The translations under genes were made by a program, and so were the position numbers. Shown here in pieces: positions 39,132-48,716 of a DNA stretch of 58,308 nt; within the stretch, counting starts at the first letter, position 1, and every line of letters begins with the position of its first letter. A model generated the notes under the pieces. The model was not told the origin of the DNA, made no database searches, and saw only the letters and a list, made by a program, of their open reading frames with translations. The DNA lies in contig NZ_MRXX01000004.1 of the NCBI RefSeq assembly GCF_016642265.1, positions 37,418 to 95,725 of the forward strand. The letters run 5' to 3'. The DNA is from Streptococcus lactarius (GTDB lineage: Bacteria > Bacillota > Bacilli > Lactobacillales > Streptococcaceae).

Positions 39132-39277
39132 GTAGATTTTAAAAATTTTTTAAAAAATATTTTAATTCCGAACTTTCTTCTATAAAAACCGCTAATTCAT
39201 TGACATTGCTAATAATAAATACTAAACTAGTGGTACGGGGCTTTTTAAAAAAGATAAAAAGTTTTTTAAGAAACCCC

Positions 39278-39306
39278 TTGCAGAAAATATGGAAAAAGTT
39301 TATAAT
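39278..39306 (+). promoter_or_regulatory. malQ-glgP promoter
   Basis: TTGCAG, 17-bp spacer, TATAAT. It diverges from the malX promoter; the leader to malQ is about 160 bases. Confidence 0.8.
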
Positions 39307-39314
39307 GGCATGGT

Positions 39315-39331
39315 ACGCAAACGTTTTCGCA
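39315..39331 (+). promoter_or_regulatory. MalR operator at the malQ promoter
   Basis: ACGCAAACGTTTTCGCA, a dyad resembling published streptococcal MalR operators, placed at about +3 to +19. Confidence 0.75.
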
Positions 39332-39470
39332 AAAAATGCGTAAACTGAGTTGCGCCTGTTCGATTTTAACAAAGAGTAGAGCCGCTTGAGAGCTGGATAC
39401 GACTCTGCAACGATACCCATACCGTGCACCGAATCGCAGGCTTCAAAGAAATAAAAAGAGGTGGTAACCT

Positions 39471-40988
39471 ATGAAAAAACGTCAAAGTGGTGTTTTGATG
39501 CACATTTCTTCCCTTCCTGGACAATACGGAATCGGATCATTCGGACAATCAGCTTATGATTTTGTTGATTTTCTCGTTCGGACCAAGCAGCGTTACTGGC
39601 AAATCTTGCCGCTTGGTACAACTAGTTATGGAGATTCTCCATATCAGTCTTTCTCAGCTTTTGCTGGGAACACTCATTTTATTGATTTCGATCTTTTGAT
39701 CGAGCAAGGTTTGTTGACAGAAGCAGACCTTAAAGGAGTGGACTTTGGTCAAGATCCTACTCAAGTGGATTATGCAAAGGTTTTCGAACAACGTCGTCCG
39801 CTACTTGAAAAAGCTGTTGCGAACTTCTTGAAATCAGGAGATCAAAAAGGATTCCAAGCCTTTTGCGAAGCCAATACTTCTTGGTTGGAGCTATTTGCAG
39901 AATACATGGCTATCAAAGAACACTTTGATTTGAAAGCATGGACAGAATGGCCAGATGCAGCTATTCGTGCACGTGAACCAAAAGCTTTGGCTCAATACCG
40001 TGAAGAATTGGTGGATCAATTGACTTACCACCGTGTGACTCAATTCTTCTTCTTCCAACAATGGTTGACATTGAAAGCTTATGCCAACGACCACCACATT
40101 GAAATTGTGGGAGATATGCCAATCTATGTAGCAGAAGATTCAAGCGACATGTGGGCTAATCCTCATCTCTTCAAAACAGATGAAAACGGGAAAGCAACTT
40201 GTATTGCAGGATGCCCGCCAGATGAGTTCTCAGCAACTGGTCAACTTTGGGGTAACCCAATCTATGACTGGGAAGCAATGGACAAAGATGGCTACCAATG
40301 GTGGATTGAACGCTTGCGTGAAAGTTTCAAGATCTACGACATCGTTCGGATCGACCACTTCCGTGGTTTCGAATCATACTGGGAAATCCCAGCTGGTTCT
40401 GAAACTGCAGCACCTGGTAAATGGGTCAAAGGTCCTGGCTACAAACTCTTTGCAGCCGTGAAGGAAGAACTCGGTGATTTGAACATCATCGCTGAGGACC
40501 TTGGCTTTATGACGGATGAAGTCATTGAGCTTCGCGAACGTACTGGTTTCCCAGGAATGAAGATTCTTCAATTTGCCTTCAATCCTGACGATGAAAGTAT
40601 CGATAGCCCTCACTTGGCACCAAACAACTCTGTGATGTACACTGGAACACATGATAACAACACAGTTCTTGGATGGTACCGCAATGAAATCGACGATCCA
40701 ACTCGTGAGTACCTTGCTCGTTATACCAACCGGAAAGAGTACGAATCTGTACCACATGCTATGCTTCGCACCGTCTTTGCTTCCGTCAGCTTCATGGCGA
40801 TTGCTACTATGCAAGACTTGCTTGAGTTAGATGGCTCTGCTCGGATGAACTTCCCATCAACTCTTGGTGGTAACTGGTCATGGCGGATGACAGCGGATCA
40901 ATTGACTCCAGCTGTCGAAGAAACTTTGCTTGATTTGACAACGATTTATCGCAGAATTAATGAAAATTTGGTAGAATTAAAGAAATAA
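39471..40988 (+). CDS. malQ: 4-alpha-glucanotransferase (amylomaltase)
   Basis: A 505-residue GH77 enzyme that transfers glucan segments between maltodextrins. Motifs: nucleophile Asp in [13 protein letters not shown] (about 283-295), acid Glu in IIAEDLGFM, and THDNNT. Length normal. AAAGAGGTGG precedes the ATG. glgP follows after 25 bp, giving an operon that converts imported dextrins to glucose-1-phosphate. Confidence 0.96.
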   Translation: MKKRQSGVLMHISSLPGQYGIGSFGQSAYDFVDFLVRTKQRYWQILPLGTTSYGDSPYQSFSAFAGNTHFIDFDLLIEQGLLTEADLKGVDFGQDPTQVDYAKVFEQRRPLLEKAVANFLKSGDQKGFQAFCEANTSWLELFAEYMAIKEHFDLKAWTEWPDAAIRAREPKALAQYREELVDQLTYHRVTQFFFFQQWLTLKAYANDHHIEIVGDMPIYVAEDSSDMWANPHLFKTDENGKATCIAGCPPDEFSATGQLWGNPIYDWEAMDKDGYQWWIERLRESFKIYDIVRIDHFRGFESYWEIPAGSETAAPGKWVKGPGYKLFAAVKEELGDLNIIAEDLGFMTDEVIELRERTGFPGMKILQFAFNPDDESIDSPHLAPNNSVMYTGTHDNNTVLGWYRNEIDDPTREYLARYTNRKEYESVPHAMLRTVFASVSFMAIATMQDLLELDGSARMNFPSTLGGNWSWRMTADQLTPAVEETLLDLTTIYRRINENLVELKK

Positions 40989-41013
40989 AGAGAATATCAG
41001 GAGATACTTAATC

Positions 41014-43272
41014 ATGTTACCATTACCAAAATTTATACAAAAACAATACAATAAATCTATTTCCGAATGTAGTAACGAAGAACTCTACATTGCCCTATTG
41101 AACTATAGTAAAATGGTTAGTAGCCTAAAACCAGTCAATACAAGCAAGAAAAAAGTTTACTACATCTCTGCTGAGTTCTTGATTGGGAAACTTTTGTCAA
41201 ATAACTTGATCAACCTCGGTCTTTATGACGAAGTGAAAAAAGAATTATCAGATGCTGGTAAAGATTTGATTGAAATTGAAGAAGTGGAATTGGAACCATC
41301 TCTAGGGAATGGTGGATTGGGTCGTTTGGCTGCCTGCTTTATCGACTCTATCGCTACTCTTGGTTTAAACGGAGATGGGGTTGGATTGAACTATCACTTT
41401 GGTTTGTTCCAACAAGTTCTTAAAAACAACCAACAAGAAACCATTCCAAATGCGTGGTTGACTGATCAAAACTGGTTGGTTCGCTCAAGCCGTAGTTATC
41501 AAGTACCATTTGCACACTTTACATTAACATCAACTCTTTATGATATCGATGTGCCAGGTTATAAAATAGCAACGAAGAACCGCTTGCGTTTATTTGACTT
41601 GGATTCAGTTGATTCATCAATCATCCATGATGGAATCCAATTTGATAAGACAGATATCGCTCGTAACTTGACACTTTTCCTTTATCCAGATGATAGCGAC
41701 CGTCAAGGCGAATTGCTTCGTATCTTCCAACAATACTTCATGGTTTCAAACGGTGCACAATTGATCATCGATGAAGCAATCGAAAAAGGAAGCAACTTGC
41801 ACGATCTTGCGGACTACGCAGTTGTACAAATCAACGATACTCACCCATCAATGGTGATTCCTGAATTGATCCGTCTGTTGACTGAACGTGGTATCGAGCT
41901 TGATGAAGCAATCTCAATCGTTCGTAGCATGATTGCTTACACAAACCACACAATTCTTGCTGAAGCCCTTGAAAAATGGCCTCTTGAATTCTTGGAAGAA
42001 GTAGTTCCTCACTTGGTACCAATCATCAAAGAACTGGACCGTCGCGTGAAAGCAGAATACACTGATCCAGCAGTTCAAATCATCGATGAAAATGGTCGTG
42101 TCCACATGGCTCACATGGATATCCACTATGGATTCAGTGTAAATGGGGTTGCCGCTCTTCACACTGAGATCTTGAAGAATTCTGAGTTGAAAGCCTTCTA
42201 CGACATTTACCCTGAAAAATTCAACAACAAAACAAACGGTATCACCTTCCGTCGTTGGCTCATGCACGCAAACCCAAGCTTGTCTCATTATCTAGACTAT
42301 ATTCTTGGACATGGTTGGCATCATCAAGCAGAAGAGCTACAAAATCTTATGTTTTATGAAGATAAAGCTGCTGTCAAAGAAAAATTGGAAGATATTAAAG
42401 CCCACAATAAACGTAAATTGGCTCACCACTTGAAAGAACATCAAGGTGTTGAAATCAATCCAAACTCTATCTTTGATACTCAAATCAAACGTCTTCATGA
42501 ATACAAACGTCAACAAATGAACGCTTTGTATGTGATTCATAAGTATCTTGATATCAAAGCAGGAAACATTCCAGCTCGTCCTATCACAGTATTCTTCGGT
42601 GGGAAAGCAGCTCCTGCCTACACGATCGCTCAAGACATCATCCACTTGATTCTTTGCTTGTCAGAAGTGATTGCAAACGATCCAGAAGTGTCACCATACT
42701 TGCAAGTAGTCATGGTTGAAAACTACAATGTTACTGCAGCAAGCTTCCTTATTCCTGCAAGTGATATCTCAGAACAAATCTCTCTTGCTTCTAAAGAAGC
42801 TTCAGGTACTGGTAACATGAAATTTATGTTGAATGGTGCCTTGACACTCGGTACTATGGACGGTGCAAATGTGGAAATCGCTGAGTTGGTTGGCAATGAA
42901 AACATCTATATCTTTGGTAAAGATTCAGAAACAGTTATTGACCTTTATGCGAAATCTGCTTACCACTCAACCGAATTCTACAATCGTGAAGCCATCAAAC
43001 CATTAGTAGACTTTATCGTCAGCGATGCTGTTCTTGCAGTTGGTAATGAAGAGCGTTTGAATCGTCTTCACAATGAATTGATTAACAAAGACTGGTTCAT
43101 GACTCTCCTTGACTTGGAAGACTACATCAAAGTGAAAGAAAAAATGTTGGCAGACTACGAAGATCGTGATGCATGGTTGGACAAAGTCATTGTGAACATT
43201 GCCAAAGCAGGATTCTTCTCATCTGACCGTACCATCGCTCAGTACAACGAAGATATCTGGCACTTGAACTAG
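41014..43272 (+). CDS. glgP: Glycogen/maltodextrin phosphorylase
   Basis: A 752-residue GT35 phosphorylase making glucose-1-phosphate from alpha-1,4 glucans. The pyridoxal-phosphate Lys is in [10 protein letters not shown] (Lys603). The active site region [16 protein letters not shown] is near residues 92-107. Often named MalP in streptococci. Terminator at 43315. Confidence 0.96.
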   Translation: MLPLPKFIQKQYNKSISECSNEELYIALLNYSKMVSSLKPVNTSKKKVYYISAEFLIGKLLSNNLINLGLYDEVKKELSDAGKDLIEIEEVELEPSLGNGGLGRLAACFIDSIATLGLNGDGVGLNYHFGLFQQVLKNNQQETIPNAWLTDQNWLVRSSRSYQVPFAHFTLTSTLYDIDVPGYKIATKNRLRLFDLDSVDSSIIHDGIQFDKTDIARNLTLFLYPDDSDRQGELLRIFQQYFMVSNGAQLIIDEAIEKGSNLHDLADYAVVQINDTHPSMVIPELIRLLTERGIELDEAISIVRSMIAYTNHTILAEALEKWPLEFLEEVVPHLVPIIKELDRRVKAEYTDPAVQIIDENGRVHMAHMDIHYGFSVNGVAALHTEILKNSELKAFYDIYPEKFNNKTNGITFRRWLMHANPSLSHYLDYILGHGWHHQAEELQNLMFYEDKAAVKEKLEDIKAHNKRKLAHHLKEHQGVEINPNSIFDTQIKRLHEYKRQQMNALYVIHKYLDIKAGNIPARPITVFFGGKAAPAYTIAQDIIHLILCLSEVIANDPEVSPYLQVVMVENYNVTAASFLIPASDISEQISLASKEASGTGNMKFMLNGALTLGTMDGANVEIAELVGNENIYIFGKDSETVIDLYAKSAYHSTEFYNREAIKPLVDFIVSDAVLAVGNEERLNRLHNELINKDWFMTLLDLEDYIKVKEKMLADYEDRDAWLDKVIVNIAKAGFFSSDRTIAQYNEDIWHLN

Positions 43273-43314
43273 GCTTTTTACCTGTACCAAGGGGCAGTTT
43301 CTCATTAGCCTCGT

Positions 43315-43369
43315 GGGAGTGGGAGCTAACAAATGTCGAATGGCATTTGTTAGCTCTTGCTCCCTTTTT
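43315..43369 (+). terminator. malQ-glgP terminator
   Basis: GGGAGCTAACAAATG pairs with CATTTGTTAGCTC, extended by GGGAG/GCTCCC, then TTTTT. The start GTGGGAGTGGGA resembles the hairpins at 6846 and 58231. Confidence 0.88.
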
Positions 43370-43846
43370 CTATACTGAAATTGGAGGTCTATGACGATCT
43401 AGTTGTCTGATTGAAGAATTTACCATAGGAAACAGGGAACCATTTAAAAATCCGACAAGCAATATCATTATTTTGTACTTTCGTGAAAAATCGGGGAAAA
43501 TTTTACATAACTATTTAGTATATACTAAGAGTATAACTTGTAAGTATTAAAAAATTGCCTTCTTGAATGGGTAAAATTTCCCTGTTCATTAAGAAAACAT
43601 ACATTGAAAATCGTTGAAAACTCTTGAAAATTTCAATAATTGATCCTACTAAATGCAAGCAACCAAAAGAGGAAATCGCAACTGCCTGTAAAATTAAATA
43701 GTGTTTAATTAAAGGAATAAAAAATTACAAACTCGACAATTCTATGAAAAAAGTCAATTGTGATAGAATATGATTAACTGGTAGTAGCATTTTTTTGCCC
43801 CTACAGTGAGTTTTTTTGATTAAAACAATAAGGAGACTACTAAAAT
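43370..43846. other. AT-rich non-coding region upstream of the adhesin gene
   Basis: No credible gene. It contains a perfect 14-bp palindrome TTAGTATATACTAA at 43515-43528, several AAAATCGTTGAAAACTC-like short repeats near 43605-43640, and an A+T-rich approach to the start. A possible -10 is TAGAAT at 43765-43770. The long upstream region suggests regulation. Confidence 0.6.
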
Positions 43847-46636
43847 ATGAAGAGCTATCGAGAGCATTCTTCCAAGCAAGAAACATTTTCCATCCGTAAG
43901 TTATCAGTCGGTGTTGTTTCATTGGCTGTTGCCGGATTGGTAACTGTCAATGCCTATGGAGCTGAGGTCAAGGCTGATGAAGTCACTACGCCTGCAGCAG
44001 AAGCTACAACGGCTGCTACTGCAACTGATCATGCAACCTCTCAATTAACATCTACAACTGTGACAGAAGGGAACAAAACCGTTACAACTACTTATGTAGA
44101 GTCACCAGAACTTGAAAAAGCAAAAGCAACTGCAAAGACAGAAGGTGCGACAGTAACAGAAGAGGCTGAAAAAATCCAACCATCGATTGCAGCAGCAGAA
44201 GTGGATAATAAAGTTCAAACAGCTAAAATCAATACAGCCGTTGAAAACTACAAGAAGGCAAAAGCAGAGTATGAAGCAAAATCTCAAGAAATCACCTTGA
44301 TGGAAAAGAGAAATGCAGATGCGGAAGCAACTTATAAGAAGCAAGTAGAAGACTACAATACGCAACAAGAAGCTTATAAAGCAACCTTAGCTGAATACAA
44401 CACGAAAAAAGCAGAATATGATGTTAAAGTAGCTGAAAAAGCAGCAGCGGATAAGGCCAATGCAGAAGCAAAAGCTAAATATGATGCAGAAATGGCTGTT
44501 TATAATGCAGCTAAAGCGCAATACGACAAAGATTTACAAAAATACCAAGCTAAGAAAGCCCAATATGATAAAGACAAAGTAGCTTATGATCAGTTGCTGG
44601 CTAAGAAAGCAGAAGAAGATGCCGCAAAGGCTCGATACGAAGCGGATCTTGCAACATACAATGCTGAAAAAACACAGTATGAAAATGACTATATTGCTTA
44701 TCAAAAGAAATTAGCTGAATACGAAATTGCCAAAAAACAATATACGGATGCTAAAGAAGCATACGATAAATATATGACAGACAATGCGTATGCAGATATT
44801 AAAAATGTGTCAACTGTCCAAGATTTGACCTTCCAACGTGAAGGCGGAGCAACGCATGTCATTGATGGGATCAGCACCTACCTTACTCGTGATGCCCAAG
44901 CTCGTTTGAATACTAGCAATGTGCAACAATATGATTCCAATAAATTGGAAGCTATAGATATTGTAGCAACCAGTCCTTGGGCGAATAATGAGACGGAATA
45001 CATTCAAGTGAAAGAGGGCGACAAATTTGTTGTGACCTATGACAACTTGAACCAGTCTAGCATGCGTGAAGATGCGGATATGTATCCAATCAAACGTGTG
45101 ATTTACCGTTATGAGATTTTAAGTCTTCCATCAAACAATGGCAAAGGGATTGCAGCAGTCAGCGCAGATCCAACAGTAACCCTTACAGTTGGTGCTTCAA
45201 CAGACCAAGATAAACCTGTTAAAGTTGCTGTCGATATTGAATTTTATGATGGTAATGGCAATAAATTTGATTTGACAAAACGCAATGCCATTGTCGCTTT
45301 GAACTCCCTTAACCACTGGACAGGTGCTTCCTATGTAGATAGTGGAGACAAACCTCGTGCGATCACAGTAGAAGCCAAGGATGTGAATGGCAACACTGTA
45401 CGGGGGACATGGGACCCGTATGCAGATGGTTCATCAATGAGCATTGAAAACAATGAAGTGAAGGTTAAAACAGGAAAAGCAGACTTTGGGACTGCTACTG
45501 TTTCCATTTCGGCGAACAATCCTCTTAAAATCGTGACACAGACCTATGGTTATGTAGAAGTCGAGGCAGGTAAATGGGCACCAGGTACAACTCCTGAGAA
45601 GGAAGAAGTAACAGATGCCTTAACTGTGAATGCTTCAGGTTCAGGAAGTGTTCATTCTATTGGAACGGAAGAATTCACCTTTGAAGGTAAGGATGACGTT
45701 CTCGGATCATACAAAGTAGATGCAACGACTGGTCAAATTACGTTCACACCTAAGAAGAAATTCGAAACAGTAAAACACCAAGAATCTGTAAATGTTGGAA
45801 GTAATAAATTTATTCCAATTCCAAACTCAAGCGTTTCTTATGATGCGGCTACTAAAGAAGTAACTTCCTTCAAAGATAACCAATATATTGAACATGGTTC
45901 CGTCTTTAACGGGGAAACCTCTTCAACTCTTGAAGGTTGGGATAATCCATCTTCTAAATATCTCTATTACGGTGGAGCAGGTTTGAAGATGACAGATGGT
46001 CACTTAGTCTTTACCGCTAATGGTGCCAATGCAGCTGGTCAGCCAACGGTTTACTGGTTTGCGATCAACTCAAATGTAGGTCTTCCGAAAGAGCCAGGTG
46101 AAGAACCGAAAGAGCCAACAAAACCAACCGAACCAAAGGCTCCAATTCCACCAACGATTATAGTTGAAAATCTACCAGCAGAGCCGACGGAACCAACTCC
46201 GCCAACAGCTCCTACAGCTCCTACCGAACCTAACTATACTGTCATTACGGTTGATGTGAAGGAACCAACCGCTCCAACTCCACCAACCAAACCAACCCCA
46301 CCAACTCCTGAAGTCGTTCCAAACACGAAACCGGTGAAACCGGAAGCTGAAGTGAAATGGCATAAGAATAAAGTAGTAACGGAAACAGCTATTCCAACCC
46401 CACCAACGCCAGTTCCACCAACTCCATACAACCCACCAACCCCAATTGTTCCACCAACTCCAGAGGTTCCAAGCGAACCAACTCCTGAAGTTCCGGAACA
46501 GCCTGTACAACCTGGGAACCCACAAACACCTGCGCTTCCAAATACAGGTACAGAAAACTCAATTGCAGCTGTTCTTGCAGGTGCGATGGCTGGATTGCTT
46601 GGATTGGGCCTTGCTCGCAAGAAAAAAGAGGATTAA
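43847..46636 (+). CDS. Antigen I/II-GbpC-class wall-anchored adhesin
   Basis: A 929-residue surface protein. YSIRK-type signal peptide (FSIRKLSVGVVSLAVAG, residues about 17-33). Residues 75-325 are an Ala/Lys/Glu-rich coiled coil with AxYxAxxxxYxKD heptads, like the A region of antigen I/II. A GbpC/Spa-type head follows (about 325-740), including TFQREGGATHVIDGIS and ending YYGGAGLKMTDGHLVFTAN...YWFAIN. A Pro/Thr/Glu-rich stalk (745-896) leads to LPNTG at 897-901, a hydrophobic stretch and RKKKED. Unlike full antigen I/II (about 1500 residues), no C-terminal C1-C3 domains separate the stalk from the anchor. Likely binds salivary or host glycoproteins or glucan; ligand unknown. Confidence 0.93.
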   Translation: MKSYREHSSKQETFSIRKLSVGVVSLAVAGLVTVNAYGAEVKADEVTTPAAEATTAATATDHATSQLTSTTVTEGNKTVTTTYVESPELEKAKATAKTEGATVTEEAEKIQPSIAAAEVDNKVQTAKINTAVENYKKAKAEYEAKSQEITLMEKRNADAEATYKKQVEDYNTQQEAYKATLAEYNTKKAEYDVKVAEKAAADKANAEAKAKYDAEMAVYNAAKAQYDKDLQKYQAKKAQYDKDKVAYDQLLAKKAEEDAAKARYEADLATYNAEKTQYENDYIAYQKKLAEYEIAKKQYTDAKEAYDKYMTDNAYADIKNVSTVQDLTFQREGGATHVIDGISTYLTRDAQARLNTSNVQQYDSNKLEAIDIVATSPWANNETEYIQVKEGDKFVVTYDNLNQSSMREDADMYPIKRVIYRYEILSLPSNNGKGIAAVSADPTVTLTVGASTDQDKPVKVAVDIEFYDGNGNKFDLTKRNAIVALNSLNHWTGASYVDSGDKPRAITVEAKDVNGNTVRGTWDPYADGSSMSIENNEVKVKTGKADFGTATVSISANNPLKIVTQTYGYVEVEAGKWAPGTTPEKEEVTDALTVNASGSGSVHSIGTEEFTFEGKDDVLGSYKVDATTGQITFTPKKKFETVKHQESVNVGSNKFIPIPNSSVSYDAATKEVTSFKDNQYIEHGSVFNGETSSTLEGWDNPSSKYLYYGGAGLKMTDGHLVFTANGANAAGQPTVYWFAINSNVGLPKEPGEEPKEPTKPTEPKAPIPPTIIVENLPAEPTEPTPPTAPTAPTEPNYTVITVDVKEPTAPTPPTKPTPPTPEVVPNTKPVKPEAEVKWHKNKVVTETAIPTPPTPVPPTPYNPPTPIVPPTPEVPSEPTPEVPEQPVQPGNPQTPALPNTGTENSIAAVLAGAMAGLLGLGLARKKKED

Positions 46637-46670
46637 TTCATATCCCTTTCCTTCGTCCATCTAAATAAAG

Positions 46671-46702
46671 AAAGTCAGAAGGCAGCTCCTTCTGACTTTT
46701 TC
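46671..46702 (+). terminator. Adhesin gene terminator
   Basis: AAAGTCAGAAGG, 5-base loop, CCTTCTGACTTT, then TTC. Confidence 0.9.
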
Positions 46703-46979
46703 AATGGATAGAGAACGACCAAATGGTGAAGAAAAAGGACCGAATAGTTTTGCTTCCGATGAAGAAATAGATTTATTCAACCAAATGGTGTGAAAACAAA
46801 GCAGAATAGAAATTTTCTACAAAACCGTCAGCAATAACGGTATACTGTTGGTGTTCGAATGAAAGTTATAGGACTCCGTTATATCTCTAAATAATCCGAA
46901 TAAAACAGTTAGCATGTCGTTTTTTCATCTTTTGTGCACACTATTTCCAAATGAATTTCATTTGAACAAATCAGTAATA
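46703..46979. other. Non-coding spacer
   Basis: No gene is supported. One palindrome, CAAATGAATTTCATTTG at 46948-46964, and a TATACT near 46841 are the only landmarks noticed. Confidence 0.5.
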
Positions 46980-47037
46980 AGGCAAGTACTTCCATGGTTT
47001 TGAGGTGCTTGCCTTTCTGTTTGTATCGTGTTATAAT
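46980..47037 (+). promoter_or_regulatory. Hairpin overlapping promoter of the small membrane-protein gene
   Basis: AGGCAAGTACTTC (46980-46992) and GAGGTGCTTGCCT (47002-47014) form a 13-pair stem. Its right arm contains TTGCCT (47009-47014), which with TATAAT at 47032-47037 makes a -35/-10 pair with 17-bp spacing. Confidence 0.65.
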
Positions 47038-47065
47038 AGAGGTTAAGAAATAAAAAGGAGTTTGT

Positions 47066-47593
47066 ATGAAAAAAAATCCGATCTACTTGTATGTCCTTCT
47101 GTTTTTCTCTACAGTTGGTACCTTTAATTCGCTGGCGTCAACCTTTATCTCTTCTAAGGCCTTTGAGTTATCAGATGATTTTGCCAAACAAATGGGCTTA
47201 ACAACTGCTCAAGATAAGGCAGACTACGTAACCTACATGGAAAAATCTGTTCAAGTCAATCAATCTCCCTTCGCCTTTTTGATGGTCTCTTTAATAACGA
47301 TTGCCTTACTTGCGATCATCTATTTCCTATTTGTGAAGAGAGATTTGTTGAAAGCTCACTATGCCTTTATTGGACAAATCGTGATTAGCTATATCTTCTC
47401 TTGCTATAATTATTTTGTATTGAGTTCCTTGTTTTCCGTTTTTTCAAACGAAACTCTTCGCCAACGCTATCAATCCTCCTCAGTATTAGCTTTGTTGCTC
47501 TTGACAGCACTAGCAGCTCTATTTTTGGGAATTATTTTGTATAAAACCTTGCGTCTTCGAAAACTTCAAGGTGTTGAAGTTCTAGATAAATAA
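47066..47593 (+). CDS. Conserved four-helix membrane protein
   Basis: A 175-residue protein with membrane segments at about 7-28, 72-92, 103-125 and 137-160. An extracytoplasmic loop (28-70) and a basic C-terminus are seen. No motif is recognised; a similar small membrane protein sits beside nrdI in other streptococci. Own promoter, AAAAGGAG before the ATG. Function unknown. Confidence 0.7.
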   Translation: MKKNPIYLYVLLFFSTVGTFNSLASTFISSKAFELSDDFAKQMGLTTAQDKADYVTYMEKSVQVNQSPFAFLMVSLITIALLAIIYFLFVKRDLLKAHYAFIGQIVISYIFSCYNYFVLSSLFSVFSNETLRQRYQSSSVLALLLLTALAALFLGIILYKTLRLRKLQGVEVLDK

Positions 47594-47653
47594 TCAATGA
47601 GTGTGAATGAAGCTCTCTTAAATGTTAAGAGAGCTTCTTGATTGGAGAAAAAG

Positions 47654-48109
47654 ATGAAAGTATCCTTTGTTTATATTAGCCTGAGTGGAAATACAGAGAG
47701 TTTTGTTCGGCGGTTAAGCGACTATTTGCTTGAAGCGCATCCAGGTCTTGAAATCGAGACGGTTCATGTGAAAGATCTGGTCAAAGAGGGGCACCCTTTC
47801 TTTGAAATGACCAATCCTTTTATCACCTTTTTACCGACTTATTTGGAAGGGGGAAATGGTGTAGACAATGGAGACGTGGAGATTTTGACGACAGATGTCG
47901 CAGATTTCATTGCCTATGGGAACAATGCCAGCAAGTGTTTGGGCGTTGTAGGCTCAGGAAATCGGAATTTCAACAATCAGTATTGTCTAACTGCCAAGCA
48001 ATATAGTCAACGTTTTGGTTTTCCAGTGTTGGCAGATTTTGAAATGCGAGGCATGTTGGGAGATATCAAAAAAGTAGCTGCAATTGTGGAAGAACTTTAT
48101 CAGTTGTAA
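47654..48109 (+). CDS. nrdI: NrdI-like flavodoxin for class Ib ribonucleotide reductase
   Basis: A 151-residue flavodoxin-like protein. The phosphate-binding loop is YISLSGNTESFVRR (about 6-19); GSGNRNFNNQYCLTAKQYSQ near 99-118 is the family signature. NrdI supplies the oxidant for the dimanganese cofactor of NrdF. I start at ATG 47654 after GGAGAAAAAG. nrdE, nrdF and nrdH are not in the window, so it is an isolated copy here. Confidence 0.9.
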   Translation: MKVSFVYISLSGNTESFVRRLSDYLLEAHPGLEIETVHVKDLVKEGHPFFEMTNPFITFLPTYLEGGNGVDNGDVEILTTDVADFIAYGNNASKCLGVVGSGNRNFNNQYCLTAKQYSQRFGFPVLADFEMRGMLGDIKKVAAIVEELYQL

Positions 48110-48116
48110 ATGAAAA

Positions 48117-48140
48117 AAATCGCTGAGGGGCCAGCGATTT
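48117..48140 (-). terminator. Hairpin with T-run on the minus strand
   Basis: AAATCGCTG and CAGCGATTT enclose AGGGGC. The T-run is on the minus strand, so it would end leftward transcripts. It is nearly identical to the hairpin at 48563. Confidence 0.7.
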
Positions 48141-48141
48141 G

Positions 48142-48463
48142 GATTGAAGAAAAAGCCATATTAAAAACTTTCCTTAGGTGAGTACGGACGTCAGCGAACT
48201 TCTATGAAGTTCCATGACTAAATCAAGATACAGAGGGCGTCTGCGGATAAAGTCAAAATAGGAAGTTGGACGCAGAATCTCTCAATTCTAGGAGAACTTA
48301 TCTTTTTGACACGATCCGCAGCCCGTGTTCAATTCGTTTTGAGCCCCTTCGCTCTTTAATTTCTGGGCTCAGGCTAAAACAGTTCCCCAAACTGTTTTAC
48401 TCTCAAAAATTCCGAGTGCCTGAACCTGTATTGTTTCAGGCACTTTTCTCACAGCGGGAAGTT
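48142..48463 (+). repeat. Multi-hairpin intergenic repeat, copy 1 (long form)
   Basis: Shares with 53650-53807 a 5' block (GATTGAAGA, AAACTTTCCTTAGGTGAGT, CGGACGTCAGCGAACTTCT, GAAGTTCCATGACT) and a 3' block (CCGAGTGCCTGAA, TTTCAGGCACTTTTCTCACA). The ends AACTTTCC (48166) and GGGAAGTT (48456) are imperfect inverted repeats. An extra middle holds CTGCGGAT (48241) complementary to ATCCGCAG (48314), and GTCAAAA complementary to TTTTGAC. No protein is supported. Confidence 0.75.
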
Positions 48464-48562
48464 TTGGTATTTACTTGGTTCATTCTAAAAATTCGATCTC
48501 ATTTTATTCTCCGCAGAAGCACTTAATTTATTTTACTTGATAAAATAAGTTTTCTACATTCT

Positions 48563-48590
48563 AAATCGCTGAGGAATCAGTGATTTTTCT
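48563..48590 (+). terminator. Second AATCGCTG hairpin
   Basis: AAATCGCTG, AGGAAT, CAGTGATTT, then TTCTTT. A near copy of 48117-48140, on the other side of the repeat. Confidence 0.7.
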
Positions 48591-48604
48591 TTATATTCAA
48601 AGAG

Positions 48605-48631
48605 AAAAAGGAGACGCGAGGTCTCCTTTTT
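48605..48631. terminator. Bidirectional terminator near argS 3' end
   Basis: AAAAAGGAGAC and GTCTCCTTTTT with a GCGAG loop; acts for argS on the minus strand. Confidence 0.88.
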
Positions 48632-48716
48632 AAAATTGACGGGTTGTTTCAGTCGTTGATGAACAAAGGACGATTGTCAAGGAGGTGGGAGGTGTTTTCC
48701 GGATCCTTGTTGCGCC

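Noticed and set aside
43725..43922. Minus-strand 65-codon frame upstream of the adhesin
   Set aside because: It overlaps the adhesin start and its leader and has no coding character.
46172..46620. Trp-rich and Gly-rich minus-strand open frames opposite the adhesin stalk
   Set aside because: They are the complement of Pro/Thr-rich codons, a composition artefact.
46948..46964. CAAATGAATTTCATTTG as a CodY box
   Set aside because: It is a palindrome but does not fit the AATTTTCWGAAAATT consensus well.
48266..48526. An 86-codon open frame inside repeat copy 1
   Set aside because: It runs through several hairpins, lacks a ribosome site, has random composition, and is not shared by copy 2.
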